Positions 15,772 through 24,257 of a stretch of DNA of 64,000 nucleotides are shown piece by piece. The DNA is from Carnobacterium funditum DSM 5970 (GTDB taxonomy: Bacteria; Bacillota; Bacilli; Lactobacillales; Carnobacteriaceae): the NCBI RefSeq assembly GCF_000744185.1, contig NZ_JQLL01000001.1, positions 2,075,001 through 2,139,000 of the forward strand. Direction: 5' to 3'. Numbering within the stretch: the first letter of the stretch is position 1; each line of letters opens with the position of its first letter. The position numbers were made by a program, and so were the translations under genes. Below the pieces are notes generated by a model, which worked only from the letters and a program-made list of their open reading frames with translations, was not told the origin of the DNA and ran no database searches.

Positions 15772-17539
15772 TGCTAGAAAAGATGAAGAGCTGAAAGAAG
15801 AGTTTAATAAAGAACAGTTTAAACGATTAGGGGGTTATTTAAAACCGTATAAAAAAGCTGTATCAAAAATATTACTTGTCATCTTGTTATCTAATATTAT
15901 TTTGGTGCTGGGTCCTTATCTGACGAGTATTGTCATCGATGTGGCTATACCAAATAAAGACACTGCTCTGATGGGTTGGATTATTCTTGTTTTTTCTCTG
16001 GCAACCCTTGTCGGTGGTTGGTGTTCAAGGTATCGTATTCAACATATTACATTATTAGGACAAAATGTTTTAAAAGATATGCGGTCACAAATTTTTGAGC
16101 ACATTCAAAAATTATCTTTTTCCTATTTTGACACTCGACCACATGGAAAAATCGTTATACGAGTCGTTAATTATATCAATTCGCTAAGTGATTTGCTTTC
16201 GAATGGGTTAATCAACGTGATTTCGGATGTTTTAAGCTTAGTTGTGACGGTAGTCTTTATGTTTTCGATAAATGTCAAGTTGACATTGTATACATTTATA
16301 TTATTGCCATTTCTATTTGTGGCGACACTATATATTCAAAAAGCCCAACGAAAAGCTTTTCAAGATGTTAGTAATAAACAAGCCAACTTAAATGCTTATA
16401 TTCATGAAAGTATTTCTGGAATTAAAGTAACACAATCGTTCACCCGTGAATCAATGAATAATGACATATTTTCAGAAGTTAGCCAAGATCAAAGAACCAC
16501 TTGGCTAAAAGCCGTTAAAATCCAATTGTTATTAGCGCCAGCTATTCAAAATGTTGCGACAGTTACTATCTCACTTATTTATTTTATTGGTGTGAGAGGG
16601 ATAGGAGTAGATGTCTCTACTGGGGTCTTAATTGCTTTTATTGGTTATGTTAATAACTTTTGGAATCCGATGGTTAATATCGGGAACTTTTATAACTCGC
16701 TCATTACTGGGACGGCTTATCTCGAACGAATTTTTGAAACACTCGATGTAAAGCCTGAAATTACAGATAAAGAAGATGCATTTGTTATGCCACCTGTAAA
16801 AGGAGACGTTGTTTTTAAAGATGTTACATTTGGGTATAAACCAGATCAAACAATTTTTGAAAACCTATCTTTCCATGCTGAACCAGGAGAAACCATTGCA
16901 ATAGTTGGCCCGACTGGAGCAGGGAAATCAACTATTATTAATTTAATCAGTCGGTTTTATGATGTGAATGAGGGTGAAATTTTGGTAGATGGTATTGATA
17001 TTCGAAACGTGACATTAAAATCGTTGAGAGATCAAATAGGGGTTATGCTACAAGATACATTTATTTTTTCTGGTACTATCATGGAGAACATAAACTATGG
17101 GAATTTAGATGCCACAGAAGAAGAAATAATGGCAGCGGCTAAAATTGTTCGTGCGCATGAATTTATCATGCAGCAAAAAAATGGTTATGATACTGTAATC
17201 AATGAGCGAGGGAGCACATTGTCAGCTGGACAACGTCAACTAATTTCTTTTGCTCGTACATTGTTAGCCGATCCAAAAGTATTAATTCTAGATGAAGCGA
17301 CTTCAAGTATTGATACACAAACTGAAATTCTTTTACAAGAAGGGCTCGATCGTTTGTTAGAAGGAAGGACAGCTTTTATCATTGCTCACCGATTATCGAC
17401 AATCAAAAACAGTACAAGAATTTTTTATATTGCTGATAAAATTATCCAAGAATCGGGTAGTCATCAAGAATTGATGGACCAAAAAGGGTTGTACTACCAT
17501 TTATACAAAACACAATTCGATTTATTGCAAAAAATGTAA
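15758..17539 (+). CDS. Heterodimeric ABC exporter, catalytic subunit
   Basis: Partner half-transporter of 593 residues: a charged N-terminus (about 1-35), six membrane helices, then an ATPase domain with Walker A GPTGAGKST, Walker B ILDEATSSID (Glu present) and H-loop IIAHRLST. Its signature is LSAGQRQL, with Ala in place of the second Gly. So its own Walker motifs plus the LSGGQ of the first subunit make the active site, while its altered signature completes the degenerate one. The start ATG at 15758 lies inside the end of the first gene, which implies translational coupling. Terminator at 17575. Confidence 0.9.
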   Translation: MAQNSARKDEELKEEFNKEQFKRLGGYLKPYKKAVSKILLVILLSNIILVLGPYLTSIVIDVAIPNKDTALMGWIILVFSLATLVGGWCSRYRIQHITLLGQNVLKDMRSQIFEHIQKLSFSYFDTRPHGKIVIRVVNYINSLSDLLSNGLINVISDVLSLVVTVVFMFSINVKLTLYTFILLPFLFVATLYIQKAQRKAFQDVSNKQANLNAYIHESISGIKVTQSFTRESMNNDIFSEVSQDQRTTWLKAVKIQLLLAPAIQNVATVTISLIYFIGVRGIGVDVSTGVLIAFIGYVNNFWNPMVNIGNFYNSLITGTAYLERIFETLDVKPEITDKEDAFVMPPVKGDVVFKDVTFGYKPDQTIFENLSFHAEPGETIAIVGPTGAGKSTIINLISRFYDVNEGEILVDGIDIRNVTLKSLRDQIGVMLQDTFIFSGTIMENINYGNLDATEEEIMAAAKIVRAHEFIMQQKNGYDTVINERGSTLSAGQRQLISFARTLLADPKVLILDEATSSIDTQTEILLQEGLDRLLEGRTAFIIAHRLSTIKNSTRIFYIADKIIQESGSHQELMDQKGLYYHLYKTQFDLLQKM

Positions 17540-17574
17540 GATTAAGATAGTTAAATGGTAATAAATAATACGTT

Positions 17575-17612
17575 TTGCACTACAAACAAAAGGGTTTGTA
17601 GTGCAATTTTTA
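17575..17612 (+). terminator. Terminator of the ABC exporter operon
   Basis: A perfect 13-bp stem TTGCACTACAAAC / GTTTGTAGTGCAA with a 6-base loop, followed by T5. Confidence 0.9.
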
Positions 17613-17712
17613 TGAAAAATAAAGATTTTTGGTACGGCATTGTTTTGCTAGCGGCTAAATGGGGTGTATGATATATTTGTGTAAGAATTAGAGGAATGAA
17701 AAGAGGATGACT

Positions 17713-18480
17713 ATGAAAAACCAGATTTTTGAAAGAGAACACCAAATTAATTACTATGAATGTGATGCTAATAAGCAATTAACTATTTCTATGTTGGTCA
17801 ATGTGATGATGCAAGTGTCAGGCGAACAAAGCCACGAGTTGGGTGTAGGAGATGAAGAATTAGCTAAAAAAGGATTAGCATGGATTGTGCTTCAGTATGC
17901 GGTAGATATTAAGCATATCCCAACCGCTCATCAAAAAATAAAAATAACGACACAAGCCTTGTCTTACAATAAATTATTTTGTTACCGTGAATTTCATGTA
18001 TACGATGAGACAGGGACTCTTTGCGTAACAGCTAAAAGTACCTTTGCATTGTTGAATTTTGAAAAAAGGAAGATGGTTCGTATACAAGAAGAAACGGTTG
18101 CACCTTTTCAGGCACCCTTTTCAAAAAAATTGGTCCGTACGCCTAAACCTGAAAAAGTAGTAGAGGAACAATTTACAGAAAACGAATACCGTGTCCGTTA
18201 CTTAGATATTGATACAAATCTACATGTGAATAATTCCAAATACTTAGATTGGGCAATAGATACATTGGATTATGACTTTTTGACAACTCATAAATTAACC
18301 CATCTTAACATTAAATTTGAAAAAGAAGTTTACTATGGCAATCAAATAAATAGCCAAATGAGTCTCTTTGAGAATGAAGAAGGGGAAATAATCTCTGCTC
18401 ACCGTATTATGACTGGAGATGTAGTAAACAGTGAAGCAAGCATGACTTGGAAAAAAAATGGAGAGGAATCAAACAGGTGA
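17713..18480 (+). CDS. Acyl-ACP thioesterase
   Basis: Releases fatty acids from acyl carrier protein (FatA/FatB-like, two hotdog domains). The 255 residues show an N-terminal hotdog (ITMLVNVMMQVSGEQSHELG by position about 24-45) and a C-terminal hotdog with the catalytic triad region YLDIDTNLHVNNSKYLDWA, where the Asp, Asn and His of the family lie. Two ATGs are possible (17707, 17713); I prefer 17713 because GAGG at 17703-17706 is too close to the first. Its stop is four bases before the scrR start, so it is transcribed with the sucrose repressor, an odd pairing. Confidence 0.85.
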   Translation: MKNQIFEREHQINYYECDANKQLTISMLVNVMMQVSGEQSHELGVGDEELAKKGLAWIVLQYAVDIKHIPTAHQKIKITTQALSYNKLFCYREFHVYDETGTLCVTAKSTFALLNFEKRKMVRIQEETVAPFQAPFSKKLVRTPKPEKVVEEQFTENEYRVRYLDIDTNLHVNNSKYLDWAIDTLDYDFLTTHKLTHLNIKFEKEVYYGNQINSQMSLFENEEGEIISAHRIMTGDVVNSEASMTWKKNGEESNR

Positions 18481-18484
18481 AGAA

Positions 18485-19468
18485 ATGGTAACAATCAACG
18501 ATATCGCTAAACAAGCTGGGGTTGCTAAAAGTACCGTTTCCAGATATTTAAATGGTGGATCAGTGAGTCAAAAAACAAAAGAAAAATTAGGCCTAATCGT
18601 TGCTGAAACTGGCTATATACCAAATACGTTTGCCCAAAGTCTGAAAGCGAAAAAAACCGCTATTATTGGAACGATTATTCCACGGCTAGATTCTTATTCT
18701 GCAAATGAAGTGTTAATTTCTATTGATGAAGGATTAAGAAAGAAAAATTTTCAACTACTAATCACGAATACGAATCAAAATTCTGAGAGAGAAATTGAAA
18801 GTATTTATTCATTAGCGAGTCAGAAGGTTGCAGGGATTCTTTTATTTGCAACGGTTATCACAGAAGCACACAAAAAAGCCATTGCTGATGTCGGTATTCC
18901 GGTTATTTTATTAGGCCAACAAGCTGAAGACCTTTACTCGATCGTCCACGATGAATATGATGCAGGGTTTAAAATAGGCAAGTATGCTACTCATTTAGGA
19001 CACAAAAACTTTTTGTACTTGAATGTTTTTGAGGCAGATGTAGCGGTAGGACAACTGCGCAAAAAAGGTGTATTAGATGCGTTAAAGGAAACAAAAGATA
19101 GCACAGTAAAAATGATTGAAATAAGTTTTACTTTTGAAAAAGCTTACCAACAAGTTTTAGAAGTATTGCCCTCAGTAAAAGCTTCTTATATTATTTGTGC
19201 GACGGATAATATTGCTTTAGCTGTATTAAAAGCTGCACATCAGTTGAAATTAGAGATTCCGGATGTTTTTTCATTATCTGGCTTTGGTGGTTATCAAATT
19301 ACGACAGTCGTCTCACCAACCATTACGACTGTAAAGTATGCGTATCAAGAGTTAGGTCAAATAGCTGTAAAAAATTTGCTTTTGTTATTGGAAGGATCGA
19401 CTATTCCAAAGAAAACGGTTTTGAAAAATAAATTAATAAAAAATGAATCGACTAAAAAGTGGAATTAA
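18485..19468 (+). CDS. scrR: LacI-family sucrose operon repressor
   Basis: Repressor of 327 residues: an N-terminal LacI helix-turn-helix with hinge (VTINDIAKQAGVAKSTVSRY, then FAQSLKAKKT) and a periplasmic-binding-protein-like effector domain (about 60-325). The start is the ATG at 18485. Position supports the ScrR assignment: scrA and scrB follow it on the same strand, separated by its own terminator and a promoter region containing a perfect palindrome and a cre-like site. In related bacteria sucrose-6-phosphate or fructose relieves repression. Confidence 0.88.
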   Translation: MVTINDIAKQAGVAKSTVSRYLNGGSVSQKTKEKLGLIVAETGYIPNTFAQSLKAKKTAIIGTIIPRLDSYSANEVLISIDEGLRKKNFQLLITNTNQNSEREIESIYSLASQKVAGILLFATVITEAHKKAIADVGIPVILLGQQAEDLYSIVHDEYDAGFKIGKYATHLGHKNFLYLNVFEADVAVGQLRKKGVLDALKETKDSTVKMIEISFTFEKAYQQVLEVLPSVKASYIICATDNIALAVLKAAHQLKLEIPDVFSLSGFGGYQITTVVSPTITTVKYAYQELGQIAVKNLLLLLEGSTIPKKTVLKNKLIKNESTKKWN

Positions 19469-19480
19469 AACAATTATGAT

Positions 19481-19552
19481 AAATCCCAAATTCCCTCACT
19501 GATAGTACCTGAGGTTACATCATTAGTGAGGAGAGCCAGGGATTTATTTTTT
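19481..19552 (+). terminator. Terminator after scrR
   Basis: The outer stem AAATCCC (19481-19487) / GGGATTT (19539-19545) and the inner CTCACT (19495-19500) / AGTGAG (19525-19530) form a long hairpin followed by a T-rich tail. Confidence 0.65.
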
Positions 19553-19618
19553 GAGGAAAGGATTGAAATGTATTTGACTAACTATTTTTTTTAACTAGTT
19601 TGTACTGGACAAAATAAA

Positions 19619-19650
19619 TAAAAACGGTTACAATGAAAAAGAACCGGTTC
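19619..19650 (+). promoter_or_regulatory. scrA control region: cre-like site and ScrR operator candidate
   Basis: TAAAAACGGTTACA (19619-19632) matches the cre consensus TGWAANCGNTNWCA at 13 of 14 positions. Nine bases on, GAACCGGTTC (19641-19650) is a perfect 10-bp palindrome of the LacI-family type. A -35-like TTGACT lies at 19574-19579, but I could not place a convincing -10. Assignment of the palindrome to ScrR is by position. Confidence 0.65.
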
Positions 19651-19686
19651 CAAAAAGCAACAAACCAATAAAAGGAGGAAATAAAA

Positions 19687-21090
19687 ATGACGGATAACGA
19701 AAGAATTGCTAAAGAAGTAATCGAAGCAGTAGGTGGAAATGAAAATATCCAATCGGTAGCTCATTGTGCGACACGTTTGAGAATTATGGTAAATAAGGAA
19801 GAAAGTATCGATAAAGAAGCGATAGAAAATATTGACAAGGTAAAAGGAGCATTTTATAATTCAGGGCAGTTTCAAATCATTTTTGGAACCGGTACCGTTA
19901 ATAAAATTTATGAAGAAGTGATGGCGTTAGGAGCTCCTGGAAGCTCAACAAGTGATATGAAACAAGAAGCTAAAAAGCAAGGAAATGTAGTTCAACGGAC
20001 GATTCGGACCTTTGGAGACGTATTTGTTCCGATTATTCCAGTTTTGGTTGCAACAGGACTATTTATGGGATTGCGTGGCTTGTTGACGCAAGAACAAGTA
20101 TTAGCGGTCTTCGGCCTAGTACCAGCAGATATTAGTGCAAACTTTTTATTGTATACGCAAGTATTAACTGACACAGCTTTTGCATTTTTACCAGCCTTAG
20201 TTGCTTGGTCTTCATTCAAAGTGTTTGGCGGATCTCCCGTTATTGGGATTGTTTTAGGTTTGATGCTAGTTAATCCGGCCCTTCCCAATGCCTATGCAGT
20301 TGCAGGCGGCACCGCTGATCCAATTACGATGTTTGGTTTTATTCCTGTAGTAGGTTATCAAGGAACGGTTCTACCGGCCTTTATTGCTGGTTTTGCAGGA
20401 GCTAAACTAGAAAGATGGATACGCAAACGTGTTCCAGAGTATTTAGATTTATTGCTTACACCGTTTTTGACATTATTAATTATGAGTATCTTATCGCTAT
20501 TTTTGATTGGACCTGTTTTTCACTCTTTAGAAGAAGTTGTATTAAATGCAACCGTCTGGGCATTAGCTTTGCCATTTGGTTTAGCTGGATTAGTTATCGG
20601 TGGATTAAACCAAATTGTTGTCGTAACCGGTATTCACCATCTATTTAATTTCCTAGAAATTCAACTATTGACAAATACTGGAGTAAACCCTTTCAACGGC
20701 ATTATCACAGCTAGTATAGCCGCACAAGGTGGAGCATCTTTAGCAGTAGCGATGAAAACAAAATCTAAAAAATTGAAAGCTTTAGCTTATCCTTCGACCT
20801 TATCTGCTTTTCTAGGGATTACCGAACCAGCAGTATTTGGTGTGAATTTGAGATATGTTAAGCCATTTATCTTCGGATTAGTTGGTGGAGCAGCCGGCGG
20901 ATTCTTTGGAAATATCATGGGATTAGAAGCTTCAGGTATGGCCATAACCGTTATTCCAGGAACGTTATTGTATTTGAATAACCAAATTATCTGGTATTTA
21001 TTGACGAATGTGATTGCAATTTCTGTGGCTTTTACCTTAACTTATTTCTTTGGTTACAGCGATAAAATGAAAAATGAACTAGAAGCGTGA
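19687..21090 (+). CDS. scrA: PTS sucrose-specific EIIBC component
   Basis: Imports sucrose with phosphorylation to sucrose-6-phosphate. The 467 residues have an N-terminal EIIB domain (about 1-85, phosphorylated Cys27 in AHCATRLR, then YNSGQFQIIFGTGTV) and a membrane EIIC domain of the glucose-sucrose family (about 105-460, with GITEPAVFGVN). No EIIA domain is present, so an EIIA from elsewhere must phosphorylate it. GGAGG precedes the ATG. It forms an operon with scrB, which starts 15 bases after its stop, under the palindrome and cre-like site described. Confidence 0.93.
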   Translation: MTDNERIAKEVIEAVGGNENIQSVAHCATRLRIMVNKEESIDKEAIENIDKVKGAFYNSGQFQIIFGTGTVNKIYEEVMALGAPGSSTSDMKQEAKKQGNVVQRTIRTFGDVFVPIIPVLVATGLFMGLRGLLTQEQVLAVFGLVPADISANFLLYTQVLTDTAFAFLPALVAWSSFKVFGGSPVIGIVLGLMLVNPALPNAYAVAGGTADPITMFGFIPVVGYQGTVLPAFIAGFAGAKLERWIRKRVPEYLDLLLTPFLTLLIMSILSLFLIGPVFHSLEEVVLNATVWALALPFGLAGLVIGGLNQIVVVTGIHHLFNFLEIQLLTNTGVNPFNGIITASIAAQGGASLAVAMKTKSKKLKALAYPSTLSAFLGITEPAVFGVNLRYVKPFIFGLVGGAAGGFFGNIMGLEASGMAITVIPGTLLYLNNQIIWYLLTNVIAISVAFTLTYFFGYSDKMKNELEA

Positions 21091-21105
21091 AAGGAAGTTT
21101 AAAAA

Positions 21106-22488
21106 ATGGCACAGAATAAAACAATGGGAAAATATGGATTGGGGTATCATATCACAGCTCCTAAGGGATTATTAAATGATCCCAACGGATTGATTCAGTT
21201 TAATGGGGTGTATCACGTCTTTTACCAATGGAATCAAAACGGCACAACCCATACGACCAAAAGCTGGGGCCATGTTACTTCCGATGACTTAATCCATTGG
21301 ACTAATCAACCAGTAGCTCTGGAGCCAGATGAATGGTTTGATAAAGATGGCTGTTATTCTGGAAGTGCCGTATCATTTGAAAATAAACTGTATTTATTTT
21401 ATACCGGTAATGTCCGAAATGAAAAAAATGAACGCGAAAGTTATCAGTGTTTAGCAGTCTCAGAAGATGGAATACATTTCGAAAAAAAAGGACCAGTCAT
21501 AGCTCAACCAAGTGGTTATACAGCACACATAAGAGATCCAAAAGTGTGGCAAGAAGAGAATAACGATTGGTGGATGGTGTTAGGCGCTCAAAAAGATAAC
21601 CTAACAGGGGATACGTTAATTTACCATTCAACCAACCTAATCGATTGGACTTGTAAAGGCTCTCTAATAGATCATGCTAATGAGGATAGTTTTATGTGGG
21701 AATGTCCAGATTTAGTGCAATTCGAACAGAAAGCTGCCTTTATCTTTTCTCCACAAGGACTAACGGCTAAAGGAGATGAGTTTAATAATATTTACCAATC
21801 TGGGTATTTAACAGGTGAATTCAAAAAAACAGGTAAGTTTTTACCAGATGATCATCCGTTTAAAGAATTGGATAGAGGCTTTGAATTCTATGCCCCTCAA
21901 ACTTTCCAAGATAATAACGGAAGATATATTTTATTTGGCTGGATGGGTGTAATGGAACCTGAAGTTGAAGCAGCCGTTCCAACTGTTCAAGATGGTTGGA
22001 TTCATAATTTAACCATTCCAAGAGAGTTGCTGTATGCTGAGGGACAACTAATACAGCGACCGGTAGTGGAGTTGGAAAAATTAAGGCAAGGTCAACCTCA
22101 AGTTATCGTAGGAAAGACCAAAGAATCGTTGCAACTAACCACACTGCAAAATGAAATTTCGTTCAATTGGAAAGAGGCAGCAGGATCATTCGCTTTTCAA
22201 ATCAGGAATGAAGTGTTGGTCGAATACGATAAAGCGTTGCGTCGTATTCAAGTGACTCGTACAAACTGGCTCACTAATAAGAGAGAGACGCGTGCAGTTA
22301 CGCTCAAGCGGCCATTGACTCAGATGCAAGGGTTTCTCGAAAGCTCCACACTCGAACTTTTTGTTAATGATGGAGAAGAAGTATTTTCTTTACGTTATTT
22401 TCCAGCACAAGAAGTGAATACACTTGATATTTCTTTTTGTGAAACAGACAAAGAGCCAAAAATAACGGCCTATTCTTTAAAGCAATAA
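21106..22488 (+). CDS. scrB: Sucrose-6-phosphate hydrolase (GH32)
   Basis: Splits sucrose-6-phosphate into glucose-6-phosphate and fructose. The 460-residue glycoside hydrolase family 32 enzyme keeps all three active-site motifs: the nucleophile Asp25 in GLLNDPNG, HIRDPKVW (RDP, transition-state stabiliser) and MWECPDL (the acid/base Glu). A five-bladed propeller is followed by a C-terminal beta-sandwich from about residue 320. The start lies 15 bases after scrA behind AAAGGAAG. There is no signal peptide, as expected for the cytoplasmic enzyme. Confidence 0.95.
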   Translation: MAQNKTMGKYGLGYHITAPKGLLNDPNGLIQFNGVYHVFYQWNQNGTTHTTKSWGHVTSDDLIHWTNQPVALEPDEWFDKDGCYSGSAVSFENKLYLFYTGNVRNEKNERESYQCLAVSEDGIHFEKKGPVIAQPSGYTAHIRDPKVWQEENNDWWMVLGAQKDNLTGDTLIYHSTNLIDWTCKGSLIDHANEDSFMWECPDLVQFEQKAAFIFSPQGLTAKGDEFNNIYQSGYLTGEFKKTGKFLPDDHPFKELDRGFEFYAPQTFQDNNGRYILFGWMGVMEPEVEAAVPTVQDGWIHNLTIPRELLYAEGQLIQRPVVELEKLRQGQPQVIVGKTKESLQLTTLQNEISFNWKEAAGSFAFQIRNEVLVEYDKALRRIQVTRTNWLTNKRETRAVTLKRPLTQMQGFLESSTLELFVNDGEEVFSLRYFPAQEVNTLDISFCETDKEPKITAYSLKQ

Positions 22489-22506
22489 ATAAAAAAGCTG
22501 GGACAT

Positions 22507-22531
22507 GGTGCTGACCCCTAAAAGTTAGAGT
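22507..22531. repeat. IS left terminal inverted repeat
   Basis: GGTGCTGACCCC followed by TAAAAGTTAGAGT. It pairs with 23959-23983 at 22 of 25 positions. Confidence 0.85.
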
Positions 22532-22537
22532 TTAATA

Positions 22538-23404
22538 TTATGCAGCCAACTGGCTGGTTTGAGTTCGGTATTCTACTGGACTTAAGCCAGCCAGTTTTTG
22601 TTTTGTGCGAATAGTATTATACCAATCGATATACTCTTCTATCTGTTTCTTAAGTTGATCGTAGGTAACTAGAGGCTCGCCGTGATACATTTCTTGTTTC
22701 ATAATCCCAAAGAAATTCTCCATTGAGGCATTATCAGAACAGGTGGCTTTGCGAGACATACTCTGAAAGAGCTTATTCTTTTTTAAATGGCATCTCCATT
22801 TATTATGCTGATAATGCCAGCCTTGATCAGAGTGAATCGTAGTGCGAACTGTCCCGTTCTCTTTTACAATTTGAATGGCTTCTACTAGAGGACGTAATAC
22901 TAAATCTAATGTTGGTCGTTTACTAATACCAAACGAGATGATTTCTCCATTATATAAATCATAAATTGGGTTAAGATAAAGTTTCTGATCATCAAGACAT
23001 TTGAACTCAGTTATATCTGTCACTAATTTTTGCAATGCAAGCGGAGTAGAAAACCGTCGGTTTAGTAGATTTTTTGCAGTTTTTCCAACGGTTCCTTTGT
23101 AAGAGTTATACTTTCGAGTCTTACGAGTAAATTTAATACACTTCAGATCTAACTCTTTCATCAGCCGATAAACTTTTTTATGATTGATCACTAGTCCAGT
23201 TTTATTTAATTCATTCGTGATCCGCTTGTATCCATAGCGTTCTTTGAAGCGATAAAATAGCTCTGAAATCTTATTTTTTAGAGCTATATCTTGTTCGTCT
23301 GTGTTCAATCGCTTTAAATGATAATGATACGTCGCTTCGGGAATATCTACAACTACAAGGACATCCTTTATTTTGTATCCTTCTTCTTTGAGCTCGAATG
23401 CCAA
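22538..23404 (-). CDS. IS3-family transposase OrfB (DDE catalytic domain)
   Basis: Catalytic half of the transposase. An N-terminal HTH_21-type region (YRFKERYGYKRITNELN) is followed by an rve integrase core with the DDE residues in VTDITEF, TIHSDQGWHYQ and SDNASMENFFG. The frame is open back to 23404 (288 residues), overlapping orfA by 37 bases in the -1 frame. Translation is probably by programmed frameshift from orfA, as in other IS3 members, although I see no textbook A6G slippery heptamer in the overlap. A separate TTG start at 23404 is the alternative. Confidence 0.92.
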   Translation of the reverse strand: MAFELKEEGYKIKDVLVVVDIPEATYHYHLKRLNTDEQDIALKNKISELFYRFKERYGYKRITNELNKTGLVINHKKVYRLMKELDLKCIKFTRKTRKYNSYKGTVGKTAKNLLNRRFSTPLALQKLVTDITEFKCLDDQKLYLNPIYDLYNGEIISFGISKRPTLDLVLRPLVEAIQIVKENGTVRTTIHSDQGWHYQHNKWRCHLKKNKLFQSMSRKATCSDNASMENFFGIMKQEMYHGEPLVTYDQLKKQIEEYIDWYNTIRTKQKLAGLSPVEYRTQTSQLAA

Positions 23405-23928
23405 CGCCGCTTGTGCTTTTCGAGGTAGGCATCCGGATTCTCCTCGTAAGCTTTTAACTTTTTTAAGTAAGCATTCTCTAAGCGTAGAAGCTCATTCTCA
23501 TGCTTAAGTTCTTGCTCTTTAGACATAGTTTCTTTACTTTCTATTTTTTTCTTTGGATGTTTAGACATAGAAGGTCGCCCCTTTGGTTGAAATTTCAGGC
23601 CTTCTATACCTTTTTTATTAAATGCACGATTCCAGTTCGCAATGATAGAGAATTCTCTGATTCCGAAGGAATTAGCCGTTTCTTGATAAGAAGCACCTGT
23701 TCGTTTCATAAATTGTAATACATCTAGTTTGAAATGAACAGAATAGACTTCTTTTGTTTTTTTTCGGATTAGCCCTTCTTTTCCATAATGAGTATAAAGA
23801 TTGACCCACTGTTTTATAGGTGATGAACTTGGCATACCATATTTTTTTGCCAATAGATCATATGTCAACGTTCCATTTTGATACTCCTTTACAATTTTCA
23901 ATTTTAAATCAGCATGATATTTAGCCAT
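23368..23928 (-). CDS. IS3-family transposase OrfA (helix-turn-helix)
   Basis: DNA-binding half of the transposase, 186 residues. It has two helix-turn-helix units (GTLTYDLLAKKYGMPSSSPI and ASYQETANSFGIREFSIIAN), a basic linker, and a C-terminal leucine zipper (about 140-160, KHENELLRLENAYLKKL) through which OrfA and OrfAB oligomerise. The double HTH places it in the IS150-type group. The start ATG at 23928 lies 55 bases inside the right end of the element. Base composition is similar to the surroundings. Confidence 0.9.
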   Translation of the reverse strand: MAKYHADLKLKIVKEYQNGTLTYDLLAKKYGMPSSSPIKQWVNLYTHYGKEGLIRKKTKEVYSVHFKLDVLQFMKRTGASYQETANSFGIREFSIIANWNRAFNKKGIEGLKFQPKGRPSMSKHPKKKIESKETMSKEQELKHENELLRLENAYLKKLKAYEENPDAYLEKHKRRWHSSSKKKDTK

Positions 23929-24016
23929 ACAAAAAGACCCCCAAAAATTAGATTATTTACTCTAACTTTTGGGGGTCGGTACCCATACTATATGTTCCAG
24001 CTTTTTTCTTATCTAA

Positions 24017-24060
24017 CGATACTCCATTTCATCTATCTATGAGAGGAGTATCGCTTTTTC
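24017..24060 (+). terminator. Second terminator downstream of scrAB
   Basis: A perfect 9-bp stem CGATACTCC (24017-24025) / GGAGTATCG (24045-24053) with a 19-base loop, followed by CTTTTTC. It lies ten bases after the broken scrAB terminator and could act as a backup. Confidence 0.7.
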
Positions 24061-24257
24061 TATTCTAGTTAATAGGACTTTGTTCATGTATATTGGATTT
24101 AAAGATAAGTATAATCGTTTTTTTTGATAACAAACTCGTCTTTATAAGTTGTTACGTTTACAATAGAGACAGATAACCGGTGAAAAAGAAGACTATTTTG
24201 TAAAATTAGTGGATTCAATAATCAGCTAAGAAATAAGAAGAGAAAGAAGGGGATATC

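Larger units (their letters stand above)
22507..23983 (-). mobile_element. IS3-family insertion sequence (IS150-like), apparently intact
   Basis: A 1477-base element with 25-bp imperfect terminal inverted repeats (22507-22531 and 23959-23983, 22 of 25 matching; shared core GACCCCYAAAAGTTAGAGT). It is flanked by the 3-base direct repeat CAT (22504-22506 and 23984-23986), the duplication size usual for IS3 elements. It carries two overlapping frames, orfA and orfB, with no disabling mutation seen. The exact outer ends are set by the CAT repeat and the split hairpin; the ends are not the 5'-TG typical of many IS3 members. Confidence 0.9.
22491..24007 (+). terminator. scrAB terminator split by an IS element
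   Basis: AAAAAAGCTGGGACAT (22491-22506) and ATGTTCCAGCTTTTTT (23992-24007) are the two arms of one terminator hairpin (one G-U pair), now about 1.5 kb apart. Removing the IS and one copy of the CAT duplication rejoins them around a 5-base ACTAT loop. It is no longer a functional compact hairpin. Confidence 0.8.

Noticed and set aside
17551-17778. 75-residue minus-strand frame near the thioesterase start
   Set aside because: It overlaps a terminator and the 5' end of the real gene and has a low-complexity hydrophobic composition, so it is a shadow.
23368-23404. Programmed -1 frameshift slippery site in the IS
   Set aside because: The overlap contains AAAG and AAGAAG but no A6G-type heptamer in the right phase; frameshifting is expected from the family but not shown.
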